From Lotus japonicus (lineage: Eukaryota > Streptophyta > Magnoliopsida > Fabales > Fabaceae), in contig NC_080042.1 of the NCBI RefSeq assembly GCF_012489685.1, positions 54,798,066 to 54,862,065 on the forward strand: 64,000 nt of DNA. The letters are read 5' to 3'. Numbering within the stretch: the first letter of the stretch is position 1; each line of letters starts with the position of its first letter. The notes beneath the pieces are model-generated. The model was not told the origin of the DNA and ran no database searches. It was given only the letters and a program-made list of their open reading frames with translations. Below are positions 55,249 through 64,000 of this stretch, in pieces. A program made the translations under genes and the position numbers.

Positions 55249-56018
55249 AGGGGCGTAGCCAAGATTTTGATATCGGGGTGGCTAAAAATCAAATGAAAAC
55301 TTAATTTTGCTTCTTTTTATCTAAGTAATATTCATTTTTTAAAATTACTTTTACGTATAATTTATACACACATATTCAATCTATTTGTACAAAAAAGCAT
55401 ATATTCAATCTTTTATCCTGAATTTTATTCAAATTTCATTATATCAAACATAATTTTATCGAACAATAATTCAAACGATTCAACATGTGTAAATCAATTA
55501 ATATAATTGATATTTTTTTTTTATTAGAAGAAGGAATATATAATTAGTTTGAGTATAGAAGATACGAACTAACTCATAAGTTTGTTAAAACTGAAAGTGT
55601 GAATAAACAAAACCAAAAATGTTTGTCTTTTTCTGATATTATGTATATGTATAAATAAACTAAATCGTCTAATATACCAACACATTTTTTGCCTAGTTGA
55701 GTAGGGGCTTCGATTCTGGGTCGTAGCATTTTTCATTTTTATAACTTTTCTTGTCCAAAAATCATTTCGATAAAAAAGCTTAATTGTCCAAAGTTGAAAT
55801 TAAGTGGTGGAAGCAGGACTCGAACACGGGCCTGCTGGTGAAATCGACCATGTGCTACCGCTGCGCCACAGCGTGCTAAGTAATACATTTCTCCTGACAA
55901 TATATATTAATTGTTTGACTGGGGCCATAAGAAAAATATGCATATTATTCAAATGAAAATCAAAAAGATGAGGGGCGTGGAGGCAGCGGTGAGCCACCCC
56001 GGTCCCTCCACCCCTGAC
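55249..56018. mobile_element. hAT-like non-autonomous element (770 bp)
   Basis: It is flanked by the 8-bp direct repeat GTGACTTC (55241-55248 and 56019-56026). The ends are imperfect inverted repeats: AGGGGCGTAGCC on the left, and GTCAGGGGTGGAGG when the right end is read in reverse. Both ends also contain an inverted CGGGGTGGCT block. An 8-bp duplication and CAGGGG-like ends fit the hAT superfamily. It has no transposase. A tRNA-like sequence lies inside. Confidence 0.7.
55804..55878 (-). repeat. tRNA-like sequence inside the hAT-like element
   Basis: On the minus strand CTGTGGCGCAGCGGTAGC resembles tRNA box A and GTTCGAGTCCTGC resembles box B, about 35 bases apart, ending in CCACCAC. It is probably a SINE head or a decayed tRNA. 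The middle does not show a clear anticodon arm, so I do not call a tRNA gene. Confidence 0.5.
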
Positions 56019-56026
56019 GTGACTTC

Positions 56027-56678
56027 ATCAGTCGAGAAAGCTAAAAATGGGTACATTTTTCGATAACCACCAGTGGCGGCGGTGAAGGAGCGCTCTTGGG
56101 ATATCTCAAGAAGGGGTTGTCCTTACTCTTGCAGACAAGACACCCTGAAGATATTTGAAGAAACTACAACGATAATGGAGGTTGCAATGGTTGTAGCTAT
56201 TGGGGAAGAAGGAGAAGAGATGGTGGTGGTGGAGGTCAAACTGGTGGTTGGTTGGAATCGAGCAGAGAAGGGGATTGCGTGAGTGGGAGAGGGGAGAATG
56301 GGAGCTGAGGATGGAGATGGGTGAAAATATGAAAATGCTGGATTGCACAACCCCTTCTCTGGAACTACATGCACTACCCGTTATAATTAATACCCAATCA
56401 TGCATTTTTACCATTTTCTCCTCCCATGATTTATAGCAAAAAAAGTTCATTGGGTAAAGACACATGTTATGCGTGTGTTGTGCTAGATGGTGGCGTGCCA
56501 TATAACATTGGTGGTGGAAATATTGTCTTAGATTATCCAACATGCATTTATGTTCACCGATGAACCACCCTAAAAACTTATTTATTGTTTCGTGTATTTT
56601 AATCCGCTTATTATTCTGTATATTTTATGAGTATTTCTTGTACTAATTTTCATTGTTTAAACTATTGTTGGCTTTTCA
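56027..56678. other. Unassigned sequence
   Basis: Open frames on both strands up to 145 residues, driven by a GGTGGTGGTGGAGG-like purine run near 56217-56240. I recognise no protein domain. Confidence 0.4.
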
Positions 56679-56700
56679 AAAACAGAAAAAACTTCTCTTC

Positions 56701-57974
56701 CGATATCTCACATTTGTTCTTTGCTGGTGATGTTCTTCTCTTCTGTTAGGCTTCAAAAAATCAAATGCAAGTAGTGGGAGATACCTTGAAGGGGTTCTAT
56801 GAGGCCTCTAAGATGAAGGTCAACTTCACATATCTTTTGCTCCACCGACATTGAACGTCAAACCCAACAAAAGATTTATGAGATCCTTGATATCCTACAA
56901 GCATCCAACCTTGACAAATACCTTGGGCTTCCACTACTGTAAGGAAGGGTTACAAAGAATGACTTTGCTCTAATCATCGACAAAGTAAAAACCAGATTAA
57001 CGTCATGGAAAAACATATTGTTGAATAAAGCAGGTCGTCTGTGGTATGCAAAATCAATGCTGATCTCTCTCCCAGTATATTCTATGCAGGCGTTATGGCT
57101 TCCTGAATCAATTGGCGATTTTGTTGATAAGAAAATCTGCAGTTGCATTTGTAGGATCACGCGCTTACCACTACGCCAAAACCAATTGGTATTAGTGAGG
57201 GCGCAACGTTATTTCTTATAGCGTAGCAGACAGCGCCCCGTTTCGAATGCTACCTGCAGGCAGGATGCTGGCCCACCTGGACCCAACAATCCCCCCCCCC
57301 AGCACCTGCCAGCCAAACTAGCTGCACAGCATGCCTTCCGTGGGATTCGAACACGGGACCTGGCTCTGATACCACTTGTAGGATCACGCGCTTACCACTA
57401 CGCCAAAGGAGAGTGGTGGCCTTGGATTACACAGTGCTTGCCTAAATAATATTGCTATGCTGGGCAAGCTTGTTGAAAACGTATTACATGATAGAAGGAA
57501 GTCGTGGGTGTTGGCTCTCACACATAAATACTTGGAGAGTCATATTGTGCTAAATGGAAGTTATAAATCTGGGAATTCATATGGCGTGGCATTGTTAAGG
57601 CAAAAGAATATGTGAAGGGAATGTTTCGCCTTTGCTAGGGGGAGGATCATCATCTTTTTGGTATGAGAATTGGCTAGGTTCTGGGAGGTTGTGTACCAGA
57701 ATCCCCTTTGTCCATATTTCAGATATCCACTTCTCTATTGCTGATGTTTGGAGTGTTGGTAAATGGGACCTTTCTAAACTGAGTATTGTTTTACCAGATG
57801 GCATACAAACAAAAATCCTCATTGTCCATATTCCCTCCATGCCCAATGGAAAAGTTAACATCGGACGGGGCTCCACGAATGATGGCTGGTATACAACTGC
57901 TTCAGCTTAAACTTCTCTTGCAGCAGTTAATGATCAAAATAGTGGTATCCGGAAGCGGATTTGGAGGATGCGAG
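56701..57974 (+). pseudogene. LINE ORF2 fragment: reverse transcriptase and linker
   Basis: It opens at DISHLFFAGDVLLFC, where the catalytic FADD has become FAGD, followed by a stop. Later blocks match plant L1 ORF2 (YLGLPLL, then VKTRLTSWKNILLNKAGR and SMLISLPVYSMQALWLP, and LNNIAMLGKLVENV). Frames change several times. Interrupted at 57149-57407 by the SINE-like unit, and cut at 57974 by the Sirevirus derivative. Confidence 0.85.
57149..57407 (-). mobile_element. tRNA-derived SINE-like unit with its head repeated
   Basis: On the minus strand it opens TTTGGCGTAGTGGTAAGCG (box A-like) and continues to CCCGTGTTCGAATCCCACGG (box B-like), then about 150 bp of GC-rich unrelated sequence including a run of nine G. 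The first 32 bases of the unit occur again at its far end (57149-57180 and 57376-57407, identical). That is either the start of a second unit or a duplication. It replaces part of LINE ORF2. Confidence 0.65.
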
Positions 57975-59104
57975 TGAAGGTGTGAAAAACGACTAGAAGG
58001 GGGGGTTGAATAGAGTTTTGAATATAAAACTTTCCCCTTAAGATTTAAAGTAAATCTTTTCGGTTTCTCTGAGATAGAAGGTGCAGCGGATAAAGATAGA
58101 GAGAAGAGAGAAGCACACAAGTATTTTATCCTGGTTCACTTGATAAATCCCTCAAGCTAATCCAGTCCACCCGTTAAGGTGATTTCTTCCTTCTTAGAAT
58201 GAAGGCAATCCACTAATCAGATAATTGTTACAACTGCACTTGAAACCTACAAGTGACTAACAATACACTGACTTAGCTATCACTAAGATTCACTCTCTTA
58301 GTCTTCTCTAGGATCCGATCAACCTTGATCTCCTAAAGGAATCACCACTAAGATTCACTCTCTTAGTCTTCTTAAGGATACTGACCTACCCGGTCCCTTA
58401 AGGAAAATCAAACAACTGTTTGAGGTTGGTGTTTACAAAGGTTTGCTTCTAAATAAGCTGAGTGTAAACCAAATAAGAACAGATGAAGAAAGTAGAGGCT
58501 TGAATCTTTTCTTGTATTGCAGCTCTGGGTTTCTCTCTCTTAGCTTTCTTCTTTTCTTCAGCCTTTTATAGTCCAAGGTGCAAAGGATATTTCTGTTGAG
58601 AGAATATGACCGTGGGAGGGCATTTCTGGAACTTCCAGAACCTGCTGTGGCTGAACCTTGGTAGGTAGGCTTGTCAGAATAGTACACTGCTCTTGTACTT
58701 CTTGATAGAGACATTTTCCTTTAACCAATGACTTCTGACCAGAGTTATGCTTCGTGTTGGAACTTGTGAAGCTTGGTGATCAGAGTCAGAGGGATGCTTT
58801 GATCCTCTGACCTTCGTAACTTCTGCTTCTGAACCTTCAGAGCTTCTGGACCTTCAGAGCTTCTGGTCTTCAGATCTTTTGAGATCCTCTGATCCTCAGA
58901 TCCTCTGATCTTCAGATCCTCTGATCTTCAGATCTTCTGATCTTCAGAACTTCTGACGAATATATCTTCTGGTGTCAGAATCAGAACCTGTTTGTCAAAA
59001 CACTCAAGACAAACATTAGAGTATCATAGTTGTTCATCCACAAATAAATACTTGTTATCATCAAAACATAGAGTTGTACCACATGACCAAATCTTGATCT
59101 TACA
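57975..59104 (-). repeat. 3' LTR of the Sirevirus derivative (1130 bp)
   Basis: Plus strand TGAAGGTGTG to GATCTTACA. It has a TATA box (ACTATAAAAGG on the minus strand) near 58562-58574 and a GATCCTCTGATCTTCA repeat tract near 58870-58945. Confidence 0.9.
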
Positions 59105-59746
59105 ATCTCCCCCTTTTTGATGATGACAAAACCATGTATTTTGATGAACAACTCTAAACAAATAAACTGAATACACTCAGAGTATAAGGTATCAGAGTTA
59201 AAACTTATCCTGATGTGTATAGTTTATCTTGCTCCTTCTGAATCCAAGACTCGTGCTTGATTCTGAGCTAAGCTCCCCCTGAATCTAATACTTAATATCA
59301 ACGTTAGTAATATCTAGATTCTGAGCTAAATAATATAGGAGTTTTCAAGATACTATAAGTTCTCCCCCTTTTTGTCATAAGCAAAAAGAATGAAGGTGGA
59401 AAAAAATAGTAAGAGCATAAGACGAAATACTCCCCCTCAGAAGGAATACCAAGGGATACTTGACTGCTGATTAGTATATCTTCTTATGAGAGCAGAAGTG
59501 TCAAAGTCCAGAGGTTCTGGTGACATCTCCATTCTGGAAAAAAATTCCATCTTCAGATGCTTCAGAATGAGAAGCTATGAACCTACTCTTCTTCTGATGA
59601 CGCAAGTCAGAAGTTGTAGTAGCATCTTCTGATGTTGTTGCTTCTGGTTTGACAAGTTCTGAGTCTTTGTTTCTATCTGAAACAGTCATGCTCATCTCTA
59701 CAAGCTTTTTCAGCTAGCTTTGACTTGACCAAATCTTACTCTACTG
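59105..59746. other. 3' untranslated part of the Sirevirus derivative
   Basis: It contains several polypurine-like tracts (plus strand TCTCCCCCTTTTTG near 59105 and again near 59361, and CTCCCCCTGA/CTCCCCCTCAG near 59271 and 59431). Repeated purine tracts before the 3' LTR are a Sirevirus habit. A 64-residue minus-strand frame (59501-59695) is rich in Ser and Thr and has no domain. Confidence 0.6.
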
Positions 59747-59965
59747 ATGCCTCCAAGATTAACTTCACCATCAGGTTCAAGTTTTGGATCTTGGGACATA
59801 TGCCTTTCTCCCGTCATGTGTTGCCTGCATCCACTGTCCAGGTTCCATGGTTGGAGTTTCGATGGACCTATTGAAGATATCTGCAACATATATAATCTTA
59901 TCCCTAGGTACCCACTTTCTGGGTCCTTTCTTGTTAGTTAGCCCAGAAGTTCTGACAACTTTGGG
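59747..59965 (-). pseudogene. Scrap of the Sirevirus gag-pol junction
   Basis: After the gag stop at 59966 the same frame continues for about 70 codons with material typical of the start of pol (RKWVPRDKIIYVADIFN), then meets stops. The rest of pol has been deleted. Confidence 0.6.
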
Positions 59966-61435
59966 TCATTCAACAGGATAATATAAAGGAATTTGAGCAT
60001 GATATTTTGACATTGAGAAAGTTCCTTTCTTAAGAGATGATGGAGCAACTTCAGAAGGTTTAGAATGACCAATGTCATATATTCCATTTCTGCTTACGCC
60101 ATAGATCATTGAAGCCATTAAGCTTCTGTCTACGCTTTTAGCCAGGAATCTTTGAAAAGACTTTTCATACTTAGATTCATTTCTACAATCAGAGGCATCA
60201 CAAGCAACTATTTCTTCTAACTTAGCAATCTGGTTCTTAAGCACAGAGTTAGAATTTACCAAAGCATGATTATCATTTTTCAAATCAGAAATAATTTTCT
60301 CATGTTCAGAAGGAGTCTTAGTAGCAGCAGATAAGTTCTTTTTCAGCTTCTTATGCTTAGACAACAAAGAGTTATGCTTATCCATAATATCAGACAAAGC
60401 ATGTTTCAGTTCAGAGGTAGAGAAAGAAGCGAATACCTCATTTTCATCGTCTGAGTTAGGATCTCGTTCTGATTCTGAGTCAGAGTCAACAGCTTCCTTT
60501 GACTCTGCTCCTTTGTCTTTGACAATAGCCATGAGTCCTTGGACTTCACCATCAGAGTCAACATCCTCTGATTCTGATTCATCAAAAGTCACCATCAGAC
60601 TTTTCTTTGGTTTGAAATGCTTCTTTGACTTTTCGTCCTTTGATGAACCTTTGTATTTGCTCTGCCTGTGCTTCCAGATGCAGTTGAACTTTCTGGATAT
60701 CAGAGTCAGCTCATCTTCATCAGAATCTTCTGATGCTTCTTCAGATTCTTCTGCTCCAGCTTGGAGAGCTTTTGACTTCTCAGATTTAGCCTTCTCAGAG
60801 CGCTTCAGCTCATGACATTTCAGTATGCTGATGAGTTCTTCTAAACTCATATGCTCAACATCTCTTGTGAGCTCTATTGAAGTCACCAAGGGCATCCAGC
60901 TTTCAGGAAGACATCTGATGACCCTTATGACATGATCTTTAGTTGTGTAGCTCTTGTTGAGAGGTCGTATTCCAGCTACGAGCAACTGAAATCTGGAAAA
61001 CATATCCTCAATGGATTCGTTAGGTTCCATGATGAAAGATTCATATTTCTGGATCAAGGACAGCGCCTTTGATTCTTTCACCTTCTTGTTTCCTTCATGT
61101 GTCATCTTTAAGGAATCAAGGATACACTTAGCGGAATCACGATAAGTAATTTTCTCATATTCTTCATATGAAATGGCACTTTGCAGAATAGCTCTTGATC
61201 TGTGATGATCTCTGAACTCCTTCTTTTGATCTTCACTCATCTTCTTCCTTGGGATCTTTACACCATGTACATCAACAGGAGGGGTGTAGCCATCAACAAC
61301 AAAATCCCAAAGATCAGGATCAAAGCCAAGAAAGAAGCTTTTGATTCTGTCTTTCCAGAAATCAAATCTCTGACCATCAAAGATAGGTGGTCTTGCACTG
61401 TATTGATATTTGCTTGTAGTAGTGGTGGAATCCAT
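59966..61435 (-). CDS. Gag protein of the Sirevirus derivative (489 aa), no zinc knuckle
   Basis: ATG at 61433-61435, a short way after the primer-binding site; open to TGA at 59966. The N-terminal half is a copia-type gag domain (FDFWKDRIKSFFLGFDPDLW, FSRFQLLVAGIRPLNKSY, RCLPESWMPLVTSIE). An acidic Ser/Glu/Asp-rich middle and a coiled coil (about residues 330-420) follow. No CCHC knuckle is present, although one would be expected near KHRQSKYKGSSKDEKSKKH, where the basic linker runs straight on. The open frame in a pol-less element suggests selection or youth. The protein could still assemble, but RNA binding would be changed. Confidence 0.85.
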   Translation of the reverse strand: MDSTTTTSKYQYSARPPIFDGQRFDFWKDRIKSFFLGFDPDLWDFVVDGYTPPVDVHGVKIPRKKMSEDQKKEFRDHHRSRAILQSAISYEEYEKITYRDSAKCILDSLKMTHEGNKKVKESKALSLIQKYESFIMEPNESIEDMFSRFQLLVAGIRPLNKSYTTKDHVIRVIRCLPESWMPLVTSIELTRDVEHMSLEELISILKCHELKRSEKAKSEKSKALQAGAEESEEASEDSDEDELTLISRKFNCIWKHRQSKYKGSSKDEKSKKHFKPKKSLMVTFDESESEDVDSDGEVQGLMAIVKDKGAESKEAVDSDSESERDPNSDDENEVFASFSTSELKHALSDIMDKHNSLLSKHKKLKKNLSAATKTPSEHEKIISDLKNDNHALVNSNSVLKNQIAKLEEIVACDASDCRNESKYEKSFQRFLAKSVDRSLMASMIYGVSRNGIYDIGHSKPSEVAPSSLKKGTFSMSKYHAQIPLYYPVE

Positions 61436-61496
61436 GAGTTTTTCACACTGGCCCGGATCTACTGAACACTGTTAAGTGTGGTAATCAGAACTTGCG

Positions 61497-61509
61497 CTCT
61501 GATACCAAT
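61497..61509 (-). other. Primer-binding site of the Sirevirus derivative
   Basis: On the minus strand TTGGTATCAGAGC follows the 5' LTR within a base or two, matching the tRNA-Met complement. Confidence 0.8.
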
Positions 61510-62668
61510 TGAAGGTGTGAAAAACGACTAGAAGGGGGGGTTGAATAGAGTTTTGAATATAAAACTTTCCCCTTAAGATTTAAAGTAAATCTTTTCGGTT
61601 TCTCTGAGATAGAAGGTGCAGCGGATAAAGATAGAGAGAAGAGAGAAGCACACAAGTATTTTATCCTGGTTCACTTGATAAATCCCTCAAGCTAATCCAG
61701 TCCACCCGTTAAGGTGATTTCTTCCTTCTTAGAATGAAGGCAATCCACTAATCAGATAATTGTTACAACTGCACTTGAAACCTACAAGTGACTAACAATA
61801 CACTGACTTAGCTATCACTAAGATTCACTCTCTTAGTCTTCTCTAGGATCCGATCAACCTTGATCTCCTAAAGGAATCACCACTAAGATTCACTCTCTTA
61901 GTCTTCTTAAGGATACTGACCTACCCGGTCCCTTAAGGAAAATCAAACAACTGTTTGAGGTTGATGTTTACAAAGGTTTGCTTCTAAATAAGCTGAGTGT
62001 AAACCAAATAAGAACAGATGAAGAAAGTAGAGGCTTGAATCTTTTCTTGTATTGCAGCTCTGGGTTTCTCTCTCTTAGCTTTCTTCTTTTCTTCAGCCTT
62101 TTATAGTCCAAGGTGCAAAGGATATTTCTGTTGAGAGAATATGACCGTTGGAGGGCATTTCTGGAACTTCCAGAACCTGCTGTGGCTGAACCTTGGTAGG
62201 TAGGCTTGTCAGAATAGTACACTGCTCTTGTACTTCTTGATAGTGACATTTGCCTTTAACCAATGACATCTGACCAGAGTTATGCTTCATGTTGGAACTT
62301 GTGAAGCTTGATGATCAGAGTCAGAGGGATGCTTGGATCCTCTGACCTTCGTAACTTCTGCTTCTGAACCTTCAGAGCTTCTGGTCTTCAGATCTTCTGA
62401 TCCTCAGATCTTCTGATCCTCTGATCCTCAGATCCTCTGATCTTCAGATCCTCTGATCTTCAGATCCTCTGATCCTCAGATCCTCTGATCTTCAGATCTT
62501 CTGATCTTCAGAACTTCTGACGAATATATCTTCTGGTGTCAGAATCAGAACCTGTTTGTCAAAACACTCAAGACAAACATTAGAGTATCATAGTTGTTCA
62601 TCCACAAATAAATACTTGTTATCATCAAAACATAGAGTTGTACCACATGACCAAATCTTGATCTTACA
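61510..62668 (-). repeat. 5' LTR of the Sirevirus derivative (1159 bp)
   Basis: It is nearly identical to 57975-59104. It is longer mainly because the tract of GATCCTCTGATCTTCA units (about 62380-62520) has more copies. Confidence 0.9.
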
Positions 62669-62673
62669 GCGAG

Positions 62674-63640
62674 TTCCATAGAAGATTCGATCCTTCCTCT
62701 GGCTAATCCATAAGAATTCTCTACCAACGAATGAGAAGCGGATGAGGAATCATTTAAGCTCGACAGCAAGGTGCCCTAGGTGTGGTGAGGATAATGAGAA
62801 CCTGGACCATTTATTCTAGAGTTGCCCACAGGCTCGAATCATTTGGCAACAATTTGCAGGGAATAGGGATTCTACACAATATTGAGGGAGGCACGTCGTT
62901 CCAGGATTGGTTAAGTAGACTACTACTTGTGCGTGAAGGAGTGTTGGAGGTGGCAGTGCTTAGGTGGAACTGGTGGTGGCGCAACAACACGGTGTTTGAG
63001 GTCAAGGAGTGTCAGCTTGACCACTTTCTTTGTCGTGTGCTACAAGATGTCATGTCTTGGCGCGGTGATGCAGCGTCGCTCTAGTGCAATTCTCCAGGGG
63101 GAGGATCGAGGACCAGCAGTGCGGTGGCGTCCGGTAACGTCTGCAGATTGTTTATTGATGGCAGTTGGGATCCTGTATCCCAAAGGATGGGCGGCGCAGC
63201 GATAACTGGAGCAGCAGATGGTAGTTGGCAATCTGCAGTTTCGGAGAGCAGTGAGCATGGATAGGCCTTCCATGCAGAGCTCTGGGCCATGGAGATGGGT
63301 CTTGCGTATGCGTGGCGTTTGGATAGCCGGTCCCTGGTGTGTTTCAGATTGCTTAGACGCAGTTCGCGTGATTGGTACGTCGGTGAGTATTGACAGCTTC
63401 TGGGTGAGGGAGATGATAGTGTAGGTGCGGGAATGGTTGAGAAAAGACTGACGAATCTCTCTGGTTCATGTTCTACGTGAAAGGAACAACGCTGCTAACT
63501 TCCTTGCGAAGAAGGCTACTCGGGAGGGGTCGCCACGGTAGATTTGGAGACAACCACATTCTGTTATGTTTGTCTCATTGTATTTAGACATTAGTTTGTA
63601 GTTTTCTTTCTACGTTTTAATTTCCTCTTGTTAAAAAAAA
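62674..63640 (+). pseudogene. LINE ORF2 fragment: zinc-binding domain and RNase H, with poly(A) tail
   Basis: It resumes exactly where 57974 stops. It reads as the zinc-binding C-terminal reverse-transcriptase domain (FLWLIHKNSLPTNEKRM, CPRCGEDNENLDHLF), followed after stops by a worn RNase H region and the end of ORF2 (a block with NNAANFLAKKA near 63488-63525). The poly(A) tail is the A-run at 63633-63644. Confidence 0.8.
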
Positions 63641-63656
63641 AAAACAGAAAAAACTT

Positions 63657-64000
63657 AAGGGAATCAAACCCACTTACTCCATGGTGATATGCCACTTTAT
63701 TTGATTCAAATTTGTACCATTGAGGTGGCATAAAAATGGCAGCGTGTTGTGTTATACTTTTGCCATATCAATACTATGATAAGTTTGTTTTTATTTTCTC
63801 TTTTATCACATTTCATTTTTTTTAACTTTCATGTCCACACTCCGTTCCAAAACAATTGTTATTTCAGCTTATGCATATAATTTAAAAGCTCATTAATCGA
63901 TGATATAGTTTGATTAAAACACTCTTATTTAATGTTGAATTATATTATAGAGAAGAATGATAATTAATGAAAATTGTGATAGATAAAAATACAAAAATGA
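63657..64000. other. AT-rich spacer at the right edge
   Basis: Sequence flanking the LINE insertion. Nothing recognised. Confidence 0.5.

Larger units (their letters stand above)
57975..62668 (-). mobile_element. Non-autonomous Sirevirus derivative, gag only
   Basis: LTRs of 1130 bp (57975-59104) and 1159 bp (61510-62668) are flanked by GCGAG on both sides (57970-57974 and 62669-62673). A primer-binding site (TTGGTATCAGAGC on the minus strand) lies inside the right LTR and a purine-rich tract (AAAAAGGGGGAGATTG on the minus strand) inside the left. The interior of 2.4 kb has a gag ORF and a scrap of early pol, but no integrase, reverse transcriptase or RNase H. It must have moved with proteins from a full element. 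LTRs differ by about eight substitutions and by repeat length, so insertion was fairly recent. Confidence 0.9.
56695..63640 (+). mobile_element. 5'-truncated LINE with nested insertions
   Basis: The ends are the direct repeats AAAACAGAAAAAACTT (56679-56694 and 63641-63656), with a run of A just before the right copy. This is the target duplication and poly(A) tail of LINE retrotransposition on the plus strand. The LINE starts inside ORF2 near the reverse-transcriptase catalytic box, so it is 5'-truncated. It was later entered by a SINE-like unit (57149-57407) and by a Sirevirus derivative (57975-62668). Without these, roughly 2 kb of LINE remain. Confidence 0.85.

Noticed and set aside
55804..55878. 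Functional tRNA gene
   Set aside because: Boxes A and B are recognisable, but the anticodon arm and acceptor pairing are not convincing and it sits inside a transposon.
56106..56543. 145-residue minus-strand frame near 56.3 kb
   Set aside because: Its composition follows a GGTGGTGGTGG-type purine run, and frames are open on both strands, as expected from such sequence.

Overview
The window is plant nuclear DNA, most likely from a papilionoid legume. It has plant-type LTR retrotransposons, plant L1 LINEs, a Mutator-like element, a plastid rRNA insert, GT-AG introns and one ordinary host gene. The species guess is inference; no marker settles it. The only host gene I can support is a complete three-exon gibberellin 20-oxidase (20616-22129, +). 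Almost everything else is mobile DNA stacked in nests, so the window reads best as an insertion history.

Left block (1-19519). A Ty3/gypsy element of the Tat type lies on the minus strand (11239-19519 visible). It has a 5' LTR, a primer-binding site, a broken pol with two RNase H domains, and a decayed antisense ORF between pol and the 3' end. About 385 bp of plastid 23S rRNA sits between pol and that antisense ORF. A Sirevirus-type Ty1/copia element with an extra envelope-like ORF (about 14-11238, minus) was inserted to the left, and its 3' LTR lies outside the window. Its gag was then split by a 3.8-kb solo LTR of a gypsy family (6250-10055, duplication ATTCT).

Gene island and LINE (19520-32075). 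The GA20-oxidase has its own TATA box and leader. Next to it lies a nearly full-length L1 LINE on the minus strand: ORF1 has one internal stop, and ORF2 is open for 1379 codons and overlaps the ORF1 stop. An AT-rich stretch with a diverged direct duplication follows.

Middle block (32085-43144). A Mutator-like non-autonomous element with roughly 220-bp inverted ends carries a second solo LTR (33103-36177, duplication GGTTA) of the same family as the one in the Sirevirus gag. Next, a small non-autonomous LTR element (37004-43144) was split by a young copia element (37913-42701). That copia has one intact 1443-residue ORF and nearly identical LTRs, but Asn at the position expected for the first catalytic Asp of its integrase.

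Right block (43145-64000). An older copia (43987-49853) sits inside a tRNA-derived SINE-like sequence and carries a solo LTR (48123-49317, duplication GCAAC). Then come a copia relic with a 197-bp LTR, a 59-bp minisatellite whose units can fold into hairpins, and a 770-bp hAT-like element. A 5'-truncated LINE (56695-63640, long target duplication) was itself invaded by a SINE-like unit and by a pol-less Sirevirus derivative (57975-62668, duplication GCGAG) that keeps only gag, and that gag lacks a zinc knuckle.

I see no CRISPR array, bacterial gene, origin or operon, and no clear new host system. The most unusual features are the plastid rRNA inside a Tat element, the antisense ORF, the catalytic substitution in an otherwise intact copia, and the knuckle-less gag in a two-LTR element.
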